From Rugalucina vietnamica (Eukaryota; Mollusca; Bivalvia; Lucinida; Lucinidae): a DNA stretch of 64,000 bases. The stretch spans positions 33,508,329 to 33,572,328 of the forward strand of contig OZ024880.1 of the NCBI GenBank assembly GCA_964017185.1. The letters run 5' to 3'. The notes under the pieces were generated by a model. It saw only the letters and a list, made by a program, of their open reading frames with translations, did no database searches and was not told where the DNA came from. The translations under genes were made by a program, and so were the position numbers. This document shows, one piece after another, positions 28,992 through 39,232 of this stretch. Position 1 is the stretch's first letter; each line of letters opens with the position of its first letter.

Positions 28992-29810
28992 TATGGCCCA
29001 TCGTCTCGCTTTGAATATTTTACTGCTTCCAAAGTATCTAACAATTATTTTTATTTGCTATTACTGCAGCTGGTGTTGTGCCGTGTGGCGGCCCTAAAAA
29101 GTCTCCCCGTACATCATCTATAGTGCAGATTGTGTTTTTCTTTTGATCCTTTGGGATCAGTGAATACATTTGGAGTATTTCAAATTAATTGTACGTTAAG
29201 AATCATCTTCTTAACAGTATTTTGATTATTTGGCCCCTTTGGGATTAGGAGTCTTTGATTTAGACTACACAGATGTAAATTCTTGAAATTGCAGCAACAT
29301 GTCTGGCTTTCGCTGCCAGTTTTGTTAAGGGTCACTGATGAAGGTTCATTACCCGAAATTGTACAATATGGCCCATCGTCTCGCTTTGAATATTTTACTG
29401 CTTCCAAAGGATCTAACAATTATTTTTATTTGCTATTACTGCAGCTGGTGTTGTGCCGTGTGGCGGCCCTAAAATGTCTCCCCGTACATCATCCATAGTG
29501 CAGATTATATCTTTCTTTTGATCCTTTGGGATCAGTGAATACATTTGGAGTATTTCAAATTAATTGTACGTTAAGAATCATCTTCTTAACAGTATTTTGA
29601 TTATTTGGCCCCTTTGGGATTAGGAGTCTTTGATTTAGACTACACAGATGTAAATTCTTGAAATTGCAGCAACATGTCTGGCTTTCGCTGCCAGTTTTGT
29701 TAAGGGTCACTGATGAAGGTTCATTACCCGAAATTGTACAATATGGCCCATCGTCTCGCTTTGAATATTTTACTGCTTCCAAAGGATCTAACAATTATTT
29801 TTAATTATTA
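28992..29810 (+). repeat. tandem array, 375-bp unit containing MITE4
   Basis: Two full units plus a partial one; positions 29,180-29,419 repeat at 29,555-29,794. Each unit holds a MITE4 (29,145-29,413 and 29,520-29,788) with inverted ends GATCCTTTGGGATCAGTG / CTGCTTCCAAAGGATC, and a spacer with GCAGCTGGTGTTGTGCCG. The identical minus-strand frames across both units reflect the duplication and not selection. Confidence 0.85.
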
Positions 29811-29821
29811 AATTGATTTTA

Positions 29822-30540
29822 CAAGTACCTTACCTCACCCTCAGCTTCTGCAGTGGTTCACAACGTTTAGTTAGTTGTTCGGTCCTCGTGGTGAATCTCT
29901 TAACTAGTCAATGAATCATCAAGGACAATCAAATCCTGATAACCACCATGATGAATCAATTATGAGGACTCACAGATTGAGTAAACTGCCCGACGATGGA
30001 GATCCCTAGGTGCCAAATAACTTACTAACTCTGGAGCAAAAAAAAAACAAACACCAGTTGAACCCCTATGGACCAAGCAATAGACAAGAAGCTCCGGCTC
30101 CAACCAACTAGAATGAAAAAGTACAAGTAGGCAAAGATCAGGAAAAGGCGCAATCAGAAAAAGACTCCCACTCCAAAAACCAAGGTGGGAAAAAACCAAA
30201 CTAACAATCAGGTACTTATACCATGAAAACATTTCGTAAGCCGAATGAGCAGCTATTTTCCCAATAGGTGGCCACTCAGTTACCTTAACTTAACTAAAAA
30301 TATGCAAACATACATAAGGCGCCAACAGCACAAAAATATTTTAAACACCAAGACATAAAACAAAAAGAACCACCACAGAAGTATCGACTTGGAACGATCA
30401 GTAACACAAAGTTACTGGCGGGTTTAAATCGATTTTACACGGCCGTAACCTCACCCTCAGCTTCTGCAGTGGTTCATAACATTTAGTTAGTTCTTCGGTC
30501 CTCGTGGTGAATCTCTAACTAGTAAATGAATCATCAAGAA
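29822..30540 (-). repeat. Rep1, two head-to-tail units, minus strand
   Basis: Core unit 30,115-30,480 plus part of the upstream unit, then a second long-form upstream part at 29,822-30,110 (GTTGGTTGGAGCCGG, GGGGTTCAACTGGTGTTTG). It follows the LINE polymerase fragment at 30.9-31.2 kb in the same orientation. Confidence 0.75.
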
Positions 30541-30869
30541 TAGCTTTAAGTGGGGGCCATCTTATAGCCTGACGCCCGACCCACCGGCGTGCAATTAAAA
30601 AAGGCAGCTTAGCTATCAACCATGACTGGGTTAAAACTAAGCATGCAGACTGTCGCATAACATTTTAGTTATATCCTATACGTCTGTAACTTGAAATGAT
30701 TTTTCTGAACTGGAAAGAAAAATCATTTCTTCCTATAAGTTTCTTAGATTTGTAAACCAAGTCACCATAAAATTCTGGTTCCGAAAGCCCTCACGTAAAA
30801 GGGTCTTAAGCCCAACACTAAATTTGGAATCAATTCATAGTGTCTGCGATAAAATTTAGATAAAAGTAT
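30541..30869 (-). mobile_element. LINE 3' region joining polymerase to Rep1
   Basis: Shares CCATAAAATTCTGGTTCCGAAAG, TTCCTATAAGTTTCTTA and GCGTGCAATTAAA with 50,945-51,290, where it again lies between LINE-like DNA and a Rep1 unit on the minus strand. Confidence 0.6.
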
Positions 30870-31180
30870 TTCGAAGTTTATGAAGGTCTCCTTGAAGGAG
30901 ATTCGCTGCCGACAGGGAGCTAATGCAGAGATACATAGCTGTGTCGTCCGCGAAGAGTCTGACTCGTGACCTGCCCTGATCTGGCAGCTCATTTATGTAA
31001 GCTAGGAAGAGGATGGGTCCGAGAACTGAGCCCTGTGGGACACCAGAGGAGACAGGATTATTGCTCGAGTTAATGTCATTGGTGACAACTGACTGTTTCC
31101 TGTAGACCTGTTGACCAAAATATGTTTCTGGATTACAAGCATCTTGTGCGGCTTGTTTCAGAAATGGCCTACAAGAATTA
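30870..31180 (-). mobile_element. LINE reverse transcriptase fragment
   Basis: Minus-strand frame reads LKQAAQDACNPETYFGQQV, RKQSVVTNDINSSNNPVSSG, VPQGSVLGPILFLAYINELP and VRLFADDTAMYL. It includes the PQG and FADD motifs of the polymerase core, with no stop in this piece. Ends abruptly at about 31,180 where plus-strand LINE sequence begins. Probably the coding part of the LINE whose 3' UTR is Rep1. Confidence 0.8.
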
Positions 31181-31185
31181 CATAG

Positions 31186-32330
31186 GAGACATTCTCGTAT
31201 TAAATCAAGATTCGGATGAACTTGACAGCCCTACTAAGGTCAATACAAAGAAACTATATTCACTACTGAAACAAGGATAATAGTGGCATCACATCACTAA
31301 AGGCTAACAGACAGACATTCACCTCGGACAAGGACAAAGCCAATACTCTAAATCAACAGTTCCAATCTGTCTTCAGCCCTAAATCTCCGACAACCCTGAA
31401 AGCCCTAACCCAAAAGACCCTACAGGATCTTCATGATTCTGTAGTCAACCTGCCCTTCGAGCCTAGCCCCTGCTCAAAATGCCTGACATTCGAATTTCAA
31501 CTAAATGAATTGAGTGTCTTCTGAAAAACCTTAATCCCCACAAAGCTTCAAGCCCTGATCAGCTGAAATCGATCATACTCAAATTCTCCACAAAGAGCTA
31601 GCCTCTCCACATCCTGCAGAAGATTTTCCAAAGGTCTATTGACCAAGGCAAACTTCCCTTGAATCCAAGGGAAATTTGACAATACTATTCATTGAAAGAG
31701 ATTGGTCCTTGTAGCCATTTGTACCGAAGCTTCCGTGGGAAGAGAAGACCCAAGACTTTATAAATGTTTTTTAATAGGTCACCTGACAGTCTTAAACTAG
31801 CACAGCTGAGATGGACAGCCATTTTGTAAGAATGCCTGAGAAAATGAGAAAGACAATTTTCTATTGAGAATAACTGGAGGGAAGGCGCTCCCAAGGCGAC
31901 AAAAATGCTACAAATACACCATAAAGCCTCACTGAAGGACTTCGACATACCAAAGGCTGCACAGAATCAATCAAAGTGGCACTGTTCCATCAACAAAGGA
32001 ACAGCTCATTATGAAGAGAAGAGAACCTGTGAAATTGAAAGAAAGCCCAGAGAACGCAAAGCCAGAGTCAATGGGCCATCACCAGTGTCTTCAACACTGA
32101 CTTGCTCTATAATTGCAACCGAACTCAACCGACTCACTTGAAGGAACTTAATGCTGATAAAAATATGGATGGTCTTTCTCATTGGTGAGAGACGAACGAC
32201 CAGGTCACCTGAGAAAAATGGCCACCTGTCATACATGGTAACACTTCTTCTCAGAACCCAGTGTCCTATCTTGAAACTTGGCATGTAGCATCAGGGCTCG
32301 AGCTCTACAAAATTTATGTAAATCATGTTC
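31186..32330 (+). mobile_element. internally deleted LINE, plus strand (copy A)
   Basis: Starts with TKVNTKKLYSLLKQG and FNQQFQSVFSPKSPTTLKAL, then ECLLKNLNPHKASSPDQLK (pre-RT region), up to the joint AAGGGAAATTTGACAATAC near 31,680. It then jumps to the far C-terminal part: KASLKDFDIPKA, NKGTAHYEEKRTCEIE, RKPRERKARVNGPSPVSSTL (31,905-32,141). The catalytic RT is deleted. The tail resembles LINE C-termini with a CNRQF-type zinc finger, here broken. The same deletion is present at 53.55-54.5 kb. Confidence 0.8.
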
Positions 32331-32385
32331 ATTGTATGATCTTGACATATTTTACCACACATTCAACTTCGTGATCACCGGGGTC

Positions 32386-32950
32386 CAACTGGTGTTTTTC
32401 TTTTGCTCCGGAGTTAGTAGGTTTTTCGGCACCCAGGGATCTCCATCGTCGGGCAGCTTACTCAGTCTGTGAGTCCTGGTTTTTGATTCATCAGGATGTT
32501 TATCATGATTTATTTGTTTGTTCTTGATGATTCATTGACTAGTTAGAGATTCACCACGAGGACCGAATAACTAACTAAATGTTATGAACCACTGCAGAAG
32601 CTGAGGGTGAGGTTATGGCCATGTAAAACCGGTTTAAGCCCGCCAGTAACTTTGTGTTACTGATCGTTCCAAGTCGATACTTCTGTGGTGGTTCTTTTCG
32701 TTTTATGTCTTGGTGTTCGAAAAATTTTTTGTGCTGTTGGCGCCTTATGTATGTTTTCATATTTTTAGTTAAGTTAAGGTAACTGAGTGGCCACCTATTG
32801 GGAAAATAGCTGCTCATTCGGCTTACGATATGTTTCATGGTATAAGTACCTGATTGTTGGTTTGGTTTTTTCCCACCTCGGTTTTTGGAGTGGGAGTCTT
32901 TTTCTGATTGCGCCTTTTCCTGATCTTTGCCTACTTGTACCTTTTTTTAA
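32386..32950 (+). repeat. Rep1 copy, long form
   Basis: GGGGTCCAACTGGTGTTTTTC to GCCTACTTGTACCTTTTTTT. Absent from the paralogous site near 54,560, so inserted after the block duplicated (part of a somewhat larger insertion). Confidence 0.85.
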
Positions 32951-33309
32951 TGGGATTTTTCTACAAATCATTGCCTGGATGCCCTGCTGAACATAAGTAC
33001 TCAAATTTTCAAAAGAAATATATATGATGATAAGTCTAATGGCTGAAAACGTTGTGTTCGAATTTAGGACAGCTTCTACTCCAGCTGCCTTGAGCTTCTG
33101 GAAAAAATCACAAAGACTTTTAATTGGAAAATGTTGTGGCCACTAGCATCTTCGCCAAGTTTCTCTGTAGTTTCTCAAGTTTCTCTGTTTTCTTCATCAT
33201 AGTTCAGGACAACCGTCAGATTTATTACGACATCAAAATTTGGCCAGACTCAACAAGAGGCTGCAAAGTTAGCGTCATTCGTGTCATTGTAGTATGGAAT
33301 TTATTCTTC

Positions 33310-33600
33310 TAAAATAGGCTTGGTGGTATTCTTGGCGTAACTAGATATTCTAAATACCGGATAAGACAAATTTGCTTTTTGTCCATGACAAAACATGTGT
33401 TAATATAAATCAAATTTCACGTTTATGTTGTATTTTATATTCTCCTAAATTAGGTACAGGCGATCTAATTTACTTCAAGACCATTGACCATTATTGAATT
33501 GTTGCAATATTTTCAGCCATTAGATTAAGCATGAATATGGCACTGAATTGGTATTTCAAGATTATTGGGTCAAGCCTTATTGAGTCGCCCATTCTCACGG
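33310..33600 (+). repeat. repeat also present inverted at 36.2 and 60.5 kb
   Basis: CAAATTTCACGTTTATGTTG, GGCGATCTAATTTACTTC, GCAATATTTTCAGCCATTAG occur here and at 54,770-55,260 in direct orientation, and as complements at 36,190-36,440 and 60,500-60,790. Confidence 0.85.
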
Positions 33601-33651
33601 TCTGCTTTGGTGATTTATAAAAATATTTATCACGTTTGGTTGCATGGCGTT

Positions 33652-33912
33652 TGTGGTGGTTCTTTTTGTTTTATGTCTTGGTGTTTAATTTTTTTTGTGC
33701 TGTTGGCGCCTTCTGTGTGTTTTCATAGTTTTAGTTAAGTTAAGGTAACTGAGTGGCCACCTATTGGGAAAATAGCTGCTCATTCGGCTTACGATATGTT
33801 TCATGGTATAAGTACCTGATTGTTAGTTTGGTTTTTTCCCACCTCGGTCTTTGGAGTGGGAATCTTTTTCTGATTGCGCCTTTTCCTGATCTTTGCCTAC
33901 TTGTACCTTTTT
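33652..33912 (+). repeat. Rep1 copy, 5'-truncated
   Basis: Begins mid-core at TTGTGGTGGTTCTTTTTG and keeps the constant right end TTGTACCTTTTTTT. The unoccupied paralogue reads GCATAGCGCTGGTTCAAAAC at 55,319. Truncation at one end only fits target-primed reverse transcription. Confidence 0.85.
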
Positions 33913-34215
33913 TTGTTCAAAACTCAATCAAGGCTTTGCCCACATTAGCTTGGCGTTTTCATTACGAGACACAAACAGTATATTTATACCCCAGATGTGA
34001 CAGGCTTAAACTTTTATTTCTTTGTTACATAATATTGATATTTTCATATGAAAGTGATGGATTGCAGTCATATGTAAAGAAACCGGGTTTTTGCAGTTTT
34101 AAATGTGGACAAAATAATAAACAACACTGGTCAATTAGAAGTTAAAGAATTTTCAACAATACCATAAACACGGTTTCTCTTCATGACTTGCAGAACCACA
34201 TATTCTGAGACTTAA

Positions 34216-34435
34216 CTCATTTAAGCCTGGCGTCCTTTTTATGGGACATAGGCAAACAGTATAGCCCCAGATGCGACGCCGCAGAACGCGGCGTCCCATC
34301 TGGGGCTATTCTGTTTGCTTAATAAAAAATTATCGAAAAATGGGATAAAAATTAAATATCACTCCTAAAGCCCCTAAAAATGAAAGTGGACTCTTCCAAA
34401 TGATAATGATAGGAAATCCATTCGTCAAATATGGG
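34216..34435 (-). mobile_element. piggyBac-like MITE with hairpin, TTAA-flanked
   Basis: Flanked by TTAA at 34,212-34,215 and 34,436-34,439. Ends CTCATTTAAG and ATATGGG pair with those of 52.5 and 54.9 kb. It contains a palindrome of AGCCCCAGATG, GCGTC and GACGCC words (about 34,258-34,310). Confidence 0.8.
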
Positions 34436-34992
34436 TTAACTGTAGTGGTCTTATCTCAATCGTCAATTGGCGGAAACCATTAAACTTGGAAGTTTTTAAG
34501 CGTAGTCAATGTGTGCAAAAATGATGTAATTGGCGGACATGACGTGTACAACATCTCACAATGATTGACATAATTGGTAGAATGATCCACTTATCGTTTT
34601 AATGTTTTTAGATCAATGACCAAATCGATGTATGGTCTTATTTTCCAAGTTCTTTGTATTTTCAAATGAAAACAGTTTTTCCGGGTGGCAACAATCTGAA
34701 AAGTTTTCCAAAGACTGCAACTTTTCTCTTTTTAATAGTTGCTAATTAAAATGTGGTTTTACTTTTGGTTTCAGGTTTATCTATCTATCTTCTGATACTG
34801 AGTCGATCAATTTCTGACTATCACCTCAGATGTAGGATGGGTGGCTAAATTTAGAATTTGGCGAAGGGAGAAAAACATATGGGATGGGTCATTAAAACCA
34901 ACTGTTTTATGGTTGACATGTTGGCGTGTGTTGTCGACTGGGTTGTCCGTTATATTCATTTTGTTGTTAGTTAGCGGATTGCTAACATTTGG

Positions 34993-35316
34993 AAAAAGGT
35001 ACAAGTAGGCAAAGATCAGGAAAAGGCGCAATCAGAAAAAGATTCCCACTCCAAAAACCGAGGTGGGAAAAAACTAAATTAACAATTAGGTACGTATACC
35101 GAATGAGCAGCTATTTTCCCAATAGGTGGCCACTAAGTAACCTAAACTTAACTAAAAATATGAAAACATACATAAGGCGCCAACAGCACAAAAATTTAAA
35201 ACACCAAGACATAAAACAAAAAGAACCACCGCAGATGTATCGCCTTGGAACTATTACTGGCGGGCTTAAATCGATTTTACATGGCCATAACCTCACCCTC
35301 AGCTTCTGCAGTGGGC
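34993..35316 (-). repeat. Rep1 copy, minus strand
   Basis: From AAAGGTACAAGTAGGC to CCTCAGCTTCTGCAGTG. Block B reads straight through at 56,560 (AACATTTGGAAGTAGTC), an empty site. Confidence 0.85.
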
Positions 35317-35616
35317 TTTAATATACACAAATATAAACAAACGATAAGGTAAATCATGGAAGTAGACACAAACAGTGGCTATATTGATTCAAACCAGGGA
35401 TAGTATTGGGTATGGAAATGATCTGTTAGTGGAATTGATCAGAGCTTTGCATGCACTAGGAAGCTACGCAACCGAAAAGGATCAGAGCCTACAGAGGGCC
35501 TACGCAGATTTAATCCTTCAAATGAAACATGGCATTTGGACTCTGAAGTAAACCCAGACCCAAAGTAACGACGTCGTCTCTTCAATAAATACCGGAAATA
35601 GCGGCTCAGTAAATAG

Positions 35617-35889
35617 GCTGTTGAGTTTGTTGATTGTGAAATTCACCTTCGTGTGTCAACTTGGGCAAAAAAGAACGAAAGTAGTGATCCGTTATTGCAA
35701 CGAATGAAAGCTATTTTTTCTGGTTCTTCATTCGCTAGGCTGACACATAAACGCGCTTTTCACAATCTGCATACTAAACAGCCTGTTTGCCCACTGAAGA
35801 TATTTCTTGCAGATACAACACTATCAAAGACACTGTCAAAGACCCTCAAAGATCACCAAGCATTAGCCAACTCTATCTACGATACATGA
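35617..35889 (+). pseudogene. short frame shared by both duplication blocks
   Basis: Reads VEFVDCEIHLRVSTW, RMKAIFSGSSFARLTH, RAFHNLHTKQPVC and KDHQALANSIYDT then TGA. The block B copy (56,979-57,167) keeps this frame with three substitutions and a 12-nt in-frame loss, but has a TAG upstream. Family not recognised. It may be a fragment of a transposon protein or chance. Confidence 0.3.
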
Positions 35890-35892
35890 GCT

Positions 35893-36137
35893 TTATATGA
35901 GCCGCATCATGAGAAAACCGGATTTTGCCTATGCAAAAACAAAGGCGCAGATAAGCTGTGCAGTAATTGAACTGCTGATCGGCGCCTTTGTTTTTGCTAC
36001 ACGGATAGTACAATTCCTCTTCTACTTAAATCCAAAATTTCCAGCTTCTAGCCCTACCCTTTTCTATGACTGTACAAACCGGTTTGTGTCAGAACTGGTT
36101 GGAAATCCCGAAGACTTGTTTTCTCGCGTCATGGCTC
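35893..36137 (+). mobile_element. MITE1, best-preserved ends
   Basis: GAGCCGCATCATGAGAAAAC to GTTTTCTCGCGTCATGGCTC, 245 bp. Contains AAAACAAAGGCGCAGAT ... ATCGGCGCCTTTGTTTTTG as an inverted pair and CTTCTAGCCC. The other family members can be aligned to this one. Confidence 0.85.
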
Positions 36138-36589
36138 TTATCAAAGACGTCGTATATATGGTGGCTGCACTGAAACTCAATAAGACCAGGTCCAATAATC
36201 TTTAAATAGTCATTCAGTGCCATATTCATGCTTAATTTAATGGCTGAAAATATTGCAACAATTGGTATTGAAGTAAATAAGATCGCCTGTATCTAATTCA
36301 GGAAAACGTAAAATACAACATAAGCGTGAAATTTGATTTATATTAACACATGTTTTGTCATGGACAAAACGCAAATTGGCCTTTTCCGGTATTCAGAATA
36401 TCGAGTTACGCCAAGAATACCATCAAGCCTATTTTTGTGGATAAATTCCAGAGACTAGAATGAGGTAGCCCTTCGGTATGCCTCGGGACATTTAATTTTG
36501 TACTATGTGTTTATTTCCTTGTCGAAATCTTAACCATGTAGGCTAGTAGACCTATTTCATAGACTAACATCAATACCCTACCGTGTTGT

Positions 36590-36867
36590 CATTACGAAAA
36601 CATGCCCATGCAATAAACCGAGATTTTTTAGCTTTAAAAATTGAAAATTTTCAGCTGAAAAATTTTGATATTTTTCTTATTTTTGCTCAAAACATAGATT
36701 GTGGGTACACGTTAGAACCGCCTCGCCGAGGCGGTTCTAACATGTACCCACAATCTATGTTTTGGAGCAAAAATAAGAAAAATAGGTATACCCCTGCAAA
36801 CCCCAGTTTTACTATATAAAAGTGGGGTTCAAGGGGGTATACATTGCACGGACATGTTTTCCTGATG
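36590..36867 (+). mobile_element. MITE2, intact copy with about 116-nt hairpin
   Basis: CATTACGAAAACATGCCC to CACGGACATGTTTTCCTGATG, 278 bp. The palindrome 36,669-36,784 has TATTTTTCTTATTTTTGCTC, GATTGTGGGTAC and AACCGCCTCG on one side and their complements on the other. The paralogue near 60,930 lacks it, so both ends are confirmed. Confidence 0.92.
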
Positions 36868-36990
36868 TTGTTCTTGGTGAATTGGCCGAATGTCATCATT
36901 GCTTTGCTTACTTGGCTGATATAATTCTTGGACAATAAATCAGTCGTAAAGAACTTAGTAAGCAACATTCACACGATACGCTTTATTCCC

Positions 36991-37189
36991 CATCAGGAAA
37001 ACATGTCCGTGCAATGTATACCCCCTTAACCCCACTTTTATATAGAAAAATTGGGGTATGCAGGGGTATACCTATTTTTCTTAGTTTTTGGAGCAAAAAT
37101 AAGAAAATATCCAAATTTTTCTGCTGAAAACTTTCAATTTTCAAAGTTCAAAAAATCTTTGTATATTGCATGGGCAAGTTTTCGTAATG
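36991..37189 (-). mobile_element. MITE2, minus strand, hairpin deleted
   Basis: CATCAGGAAAACATGTCCGTG to GCCCATGC-complement and CGTAATG, 199 bp. The palindromic centre is collapsed to one arm. The paralogue at 62,950-62,960 has no insertion. Confidence 0.85.
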
Positions 37190-38690
37190 CGTTATCGAAA
37201 GAGTTTGCCAATATGGCATTAGTAACGACCGTTTGTCTCTGCTGGTAGTAGAAACTATCAGGCCCGTATGGTGCGTCCAGTGTGCGGGCCAATAATTTTG
37301 TTGATCGACCCAAAGGGCGGTAATCGGTAATTCGGTTGCTGTTCTGTCTCATATTTCATTGTCAGATTGTGATTTTCTTAAAACACGCCATCTTTGTATA
37401 TCTTATATTTGGTTAAAATAAGGTGTCTAAGTGATCATTTTTACGGAGTGGGTGCTCACATTGTTTGACGTATGTTCTTTTTCTGCCCCTTTATTACACT
37501 TCACTTGAATGTCGTCACTACAGGTATACTTGTTAAAACGTTGTTCATTTTTATGTCGCATCTTTGGTACACTCCCTTGTTAATCTTGATAGTGGGTACT
37601 CCTGGATCAGCCTTGTTATGATGTCCCATCACATAATCAAACAGTTGCCATCTGTTCGAGAACGGATATATGGTGGTATAATTTTATCTTAGCCGTTGCA
37701 ATACGTTTTCTTTTATGTCAATTGAAGAATTGAATGTTCCGGGCCATATCAATAAAGTGGTTTTCTAGCATACTGTTTCCAGGAATTATAACAGACACAT
37801 TCTTGACAGTCACTCAACAGGCAATCAATTGCCTCTTTAAATTCTTATGAAAAAACGATCACCAGAAAATAGTTTTTAAGAGTTGTAAATTGGTTCCTGT
37901 CTTTATCAGAGATTAAGCACGAGCCGAGCAATTAACCGAGCCGCACCGTCAAAAGTCTACAATGACGTTTGCGCCAATTATCATGTGCATTCGTCCAATG
38001 CGGTCAGTGCACTCTCGGGTGCCTAATCCGAATTATGATTTCATTAAGCGGGAGGCGGTGACACTGTTCTGATGATCATGTTTATGTGAGTTTTCTTAAG
38101 AACCTGTGCCTGAGAAAAACAACTATTTGGGTTTCCAACCAGGTCTGACACAAACCAGGCTGTAGACGGAATATTTCCATCGGTATTCCGTTAAACCTCT
38201 CCATACCAGAGGAAGTGGAACGAGGTACCGAAGTGGAGCGGAGTGACAGTTTGCCAGCTGATCTAATCAGGAAGCCACAGAAGCAGGCTAGAAGCTTGAA
38301 ATTTTGGATTGAAGAAGAAGAGAGATTGTACTATCTGTGTAGCGAAAACAAAGGCGCTGATCAGCTGTGCAGTTACTGCACAGCTGATCTGCGCCTTTGT
38401 TTTCGCCTTAACATTTGGTTGGTTTTCTGATGCAGCGGCTCTTATATTAATGTTCTTTTGCGGCGGTATGTCACGACTGGAATCGTCCATCACCATCAGC
38501 ATTTTGAAAGACCATTACCTTACGAAGGGGATGCCTACTTATTGTAATAGTAATAATCTGTAGTGTGTAGACTCTGTTCAGACAGTTTTTCTTACTTTCA
38601 ATGTTATTTATCTACAGCGTCTGACATTCTTTCATAATTTGCCCATTTTGTTATCTAATGATGGCACTAAGCTTAAATAGGCCAAAGGAA
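37190..38690 (+). repeat. duplicated block X (first copy)
   Basis: TAGTAGAAACTATC, GTGCGTCCAGTGTGCGGGCC, AAAACACGCCA, CTTGATAGTGGGTACTCCTGG, AATTGAATGTTCCGGGCCAT, GAGCCGCACCG. The same order occurs at 39,600-40,145 plus 44,714-45,230, and at 63,000-64,000. Non-coding. Confidence 0.85.
38112..38430 (-). mobile_element. MITE1 with internal insertion
   Basis: GAGAAAAACAACTATTTGGG to TTTTCTGATGCAGCGGCTC in inverted order, with an extra 110 bp (from GACGGAATATTTCC) and an excellent internal palindrome CAAAGGCGCTGATCAGCTG / CAGCTGATCTGCGCCTTTG near 38,348-38,402. Confidence 0.75.
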
Positions 38691-38695
38691 GCAAT

Positions 38696-38803
38696 CCCAG
38701 CAGGCACATGACGTCAGAATGACGTCAGATCGACGTCGATGCGACGTCTTGACGTCGCATCGACGTCGATATGACGTCATTATGACGCCATGTGCCCGCT
38801 GGG
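38696..38803. mobile_element. 108-bp palindromic MITE built of GACGTC repeats
   Basis: CCCAGCAGGCACATG at left and CATGTGCCCGCTGGG at right, with seven GACGTC words between, nearly all paired across the centre. The flanks are AAT at 38,693-38,695 and 38,804-38,806. The paralogue near 45,216 reads GGAAGCAATATAAAAC with no insertion. Two TGACGTCA words equal the cAMP-response-element core. Confidence 0.9.
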
Positions 38804-38934
38804 AATATAAAACAAGACGTTTAATATAAAACAAGACGTTTTATTCATTGTACGGTATTTGAATAGGAATTAAAACCTTGTGAAATTCTAAGACATATCC
38901 TGGAAACAGACTGTAAACAAGTAGGTTTTTAGGG

Positions 38935-39130
38935 TTATAATTGTATGAAGTTTTCTACTAGTAATATTATGTATTGACCGTTACAAGACGGTTCTATTGT
39001 GATATTTCTTTATTTTTATGTGTTTATTCTGTTGGCCTGCCTGATACCATCGCCATATTTGTTTTGGTAGGTGCTAGCCGGATGGCTACCTCGCTGGGAA
39101 AGTGCTAGTCTTCTTGCTATTCGTGTGTAC
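38935..39130 (+). repeat. second 3'-UTR-like repeat family
   Basis: GACCGTTACAAGACGGTTC, TTTATTCTGTTGGCCTGCC, GATACCATCGCCATATTTG, GGTAGGTG. Also at 45,355-45,560, and partly at 1-260. Layout parallels Rep1. Confidence 0.65.
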
Positions 39131-39232
39131 TGTTATTTTTGTAATGTGTCGTGTTGCCCTTTTCAATAGAAAATTCGAAATGTATACGAATACATCTCAT
39201 GCACATACAACAAATAAAATACGACTTGTTTT

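Larger units (their letters stand above)
31340..36480 (+). repeat. segmental duplication block A
   Basis: Collinear with 53,553-57,170: LINE remnant, TTGTGTTCGAATTTAGGACAG, CAAGCCTTATTGAGTCGCCC, ATGGATTGCAGTCATATG-like, GACTATCACCTCAGATGTAGG, GAGCTTTGCATGCACTAGGAAG. Copy A has three Rep1 insertions (32.39, 33.65, 34.99 kb) that B lacks. B has a MITE2 and a piggyBac-like MITE that A lacks. Confidence 0.85.

Noticed and set aside
29180..29794. Two identical 79-codon minus-strand frames as duplicate genes
   Set aside because: They lie in a 375-bp tandem DNA repeat built around a MITE, so identity reflects duplication of non-coding DNA.
32386..32950. Rep1 as a Helitron or TIR transposon
   Set aside because: No TIRs and no CTRR hairpin end were seen. 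One end is constant and the other variably truncated, and LINE sequence adjoins it.
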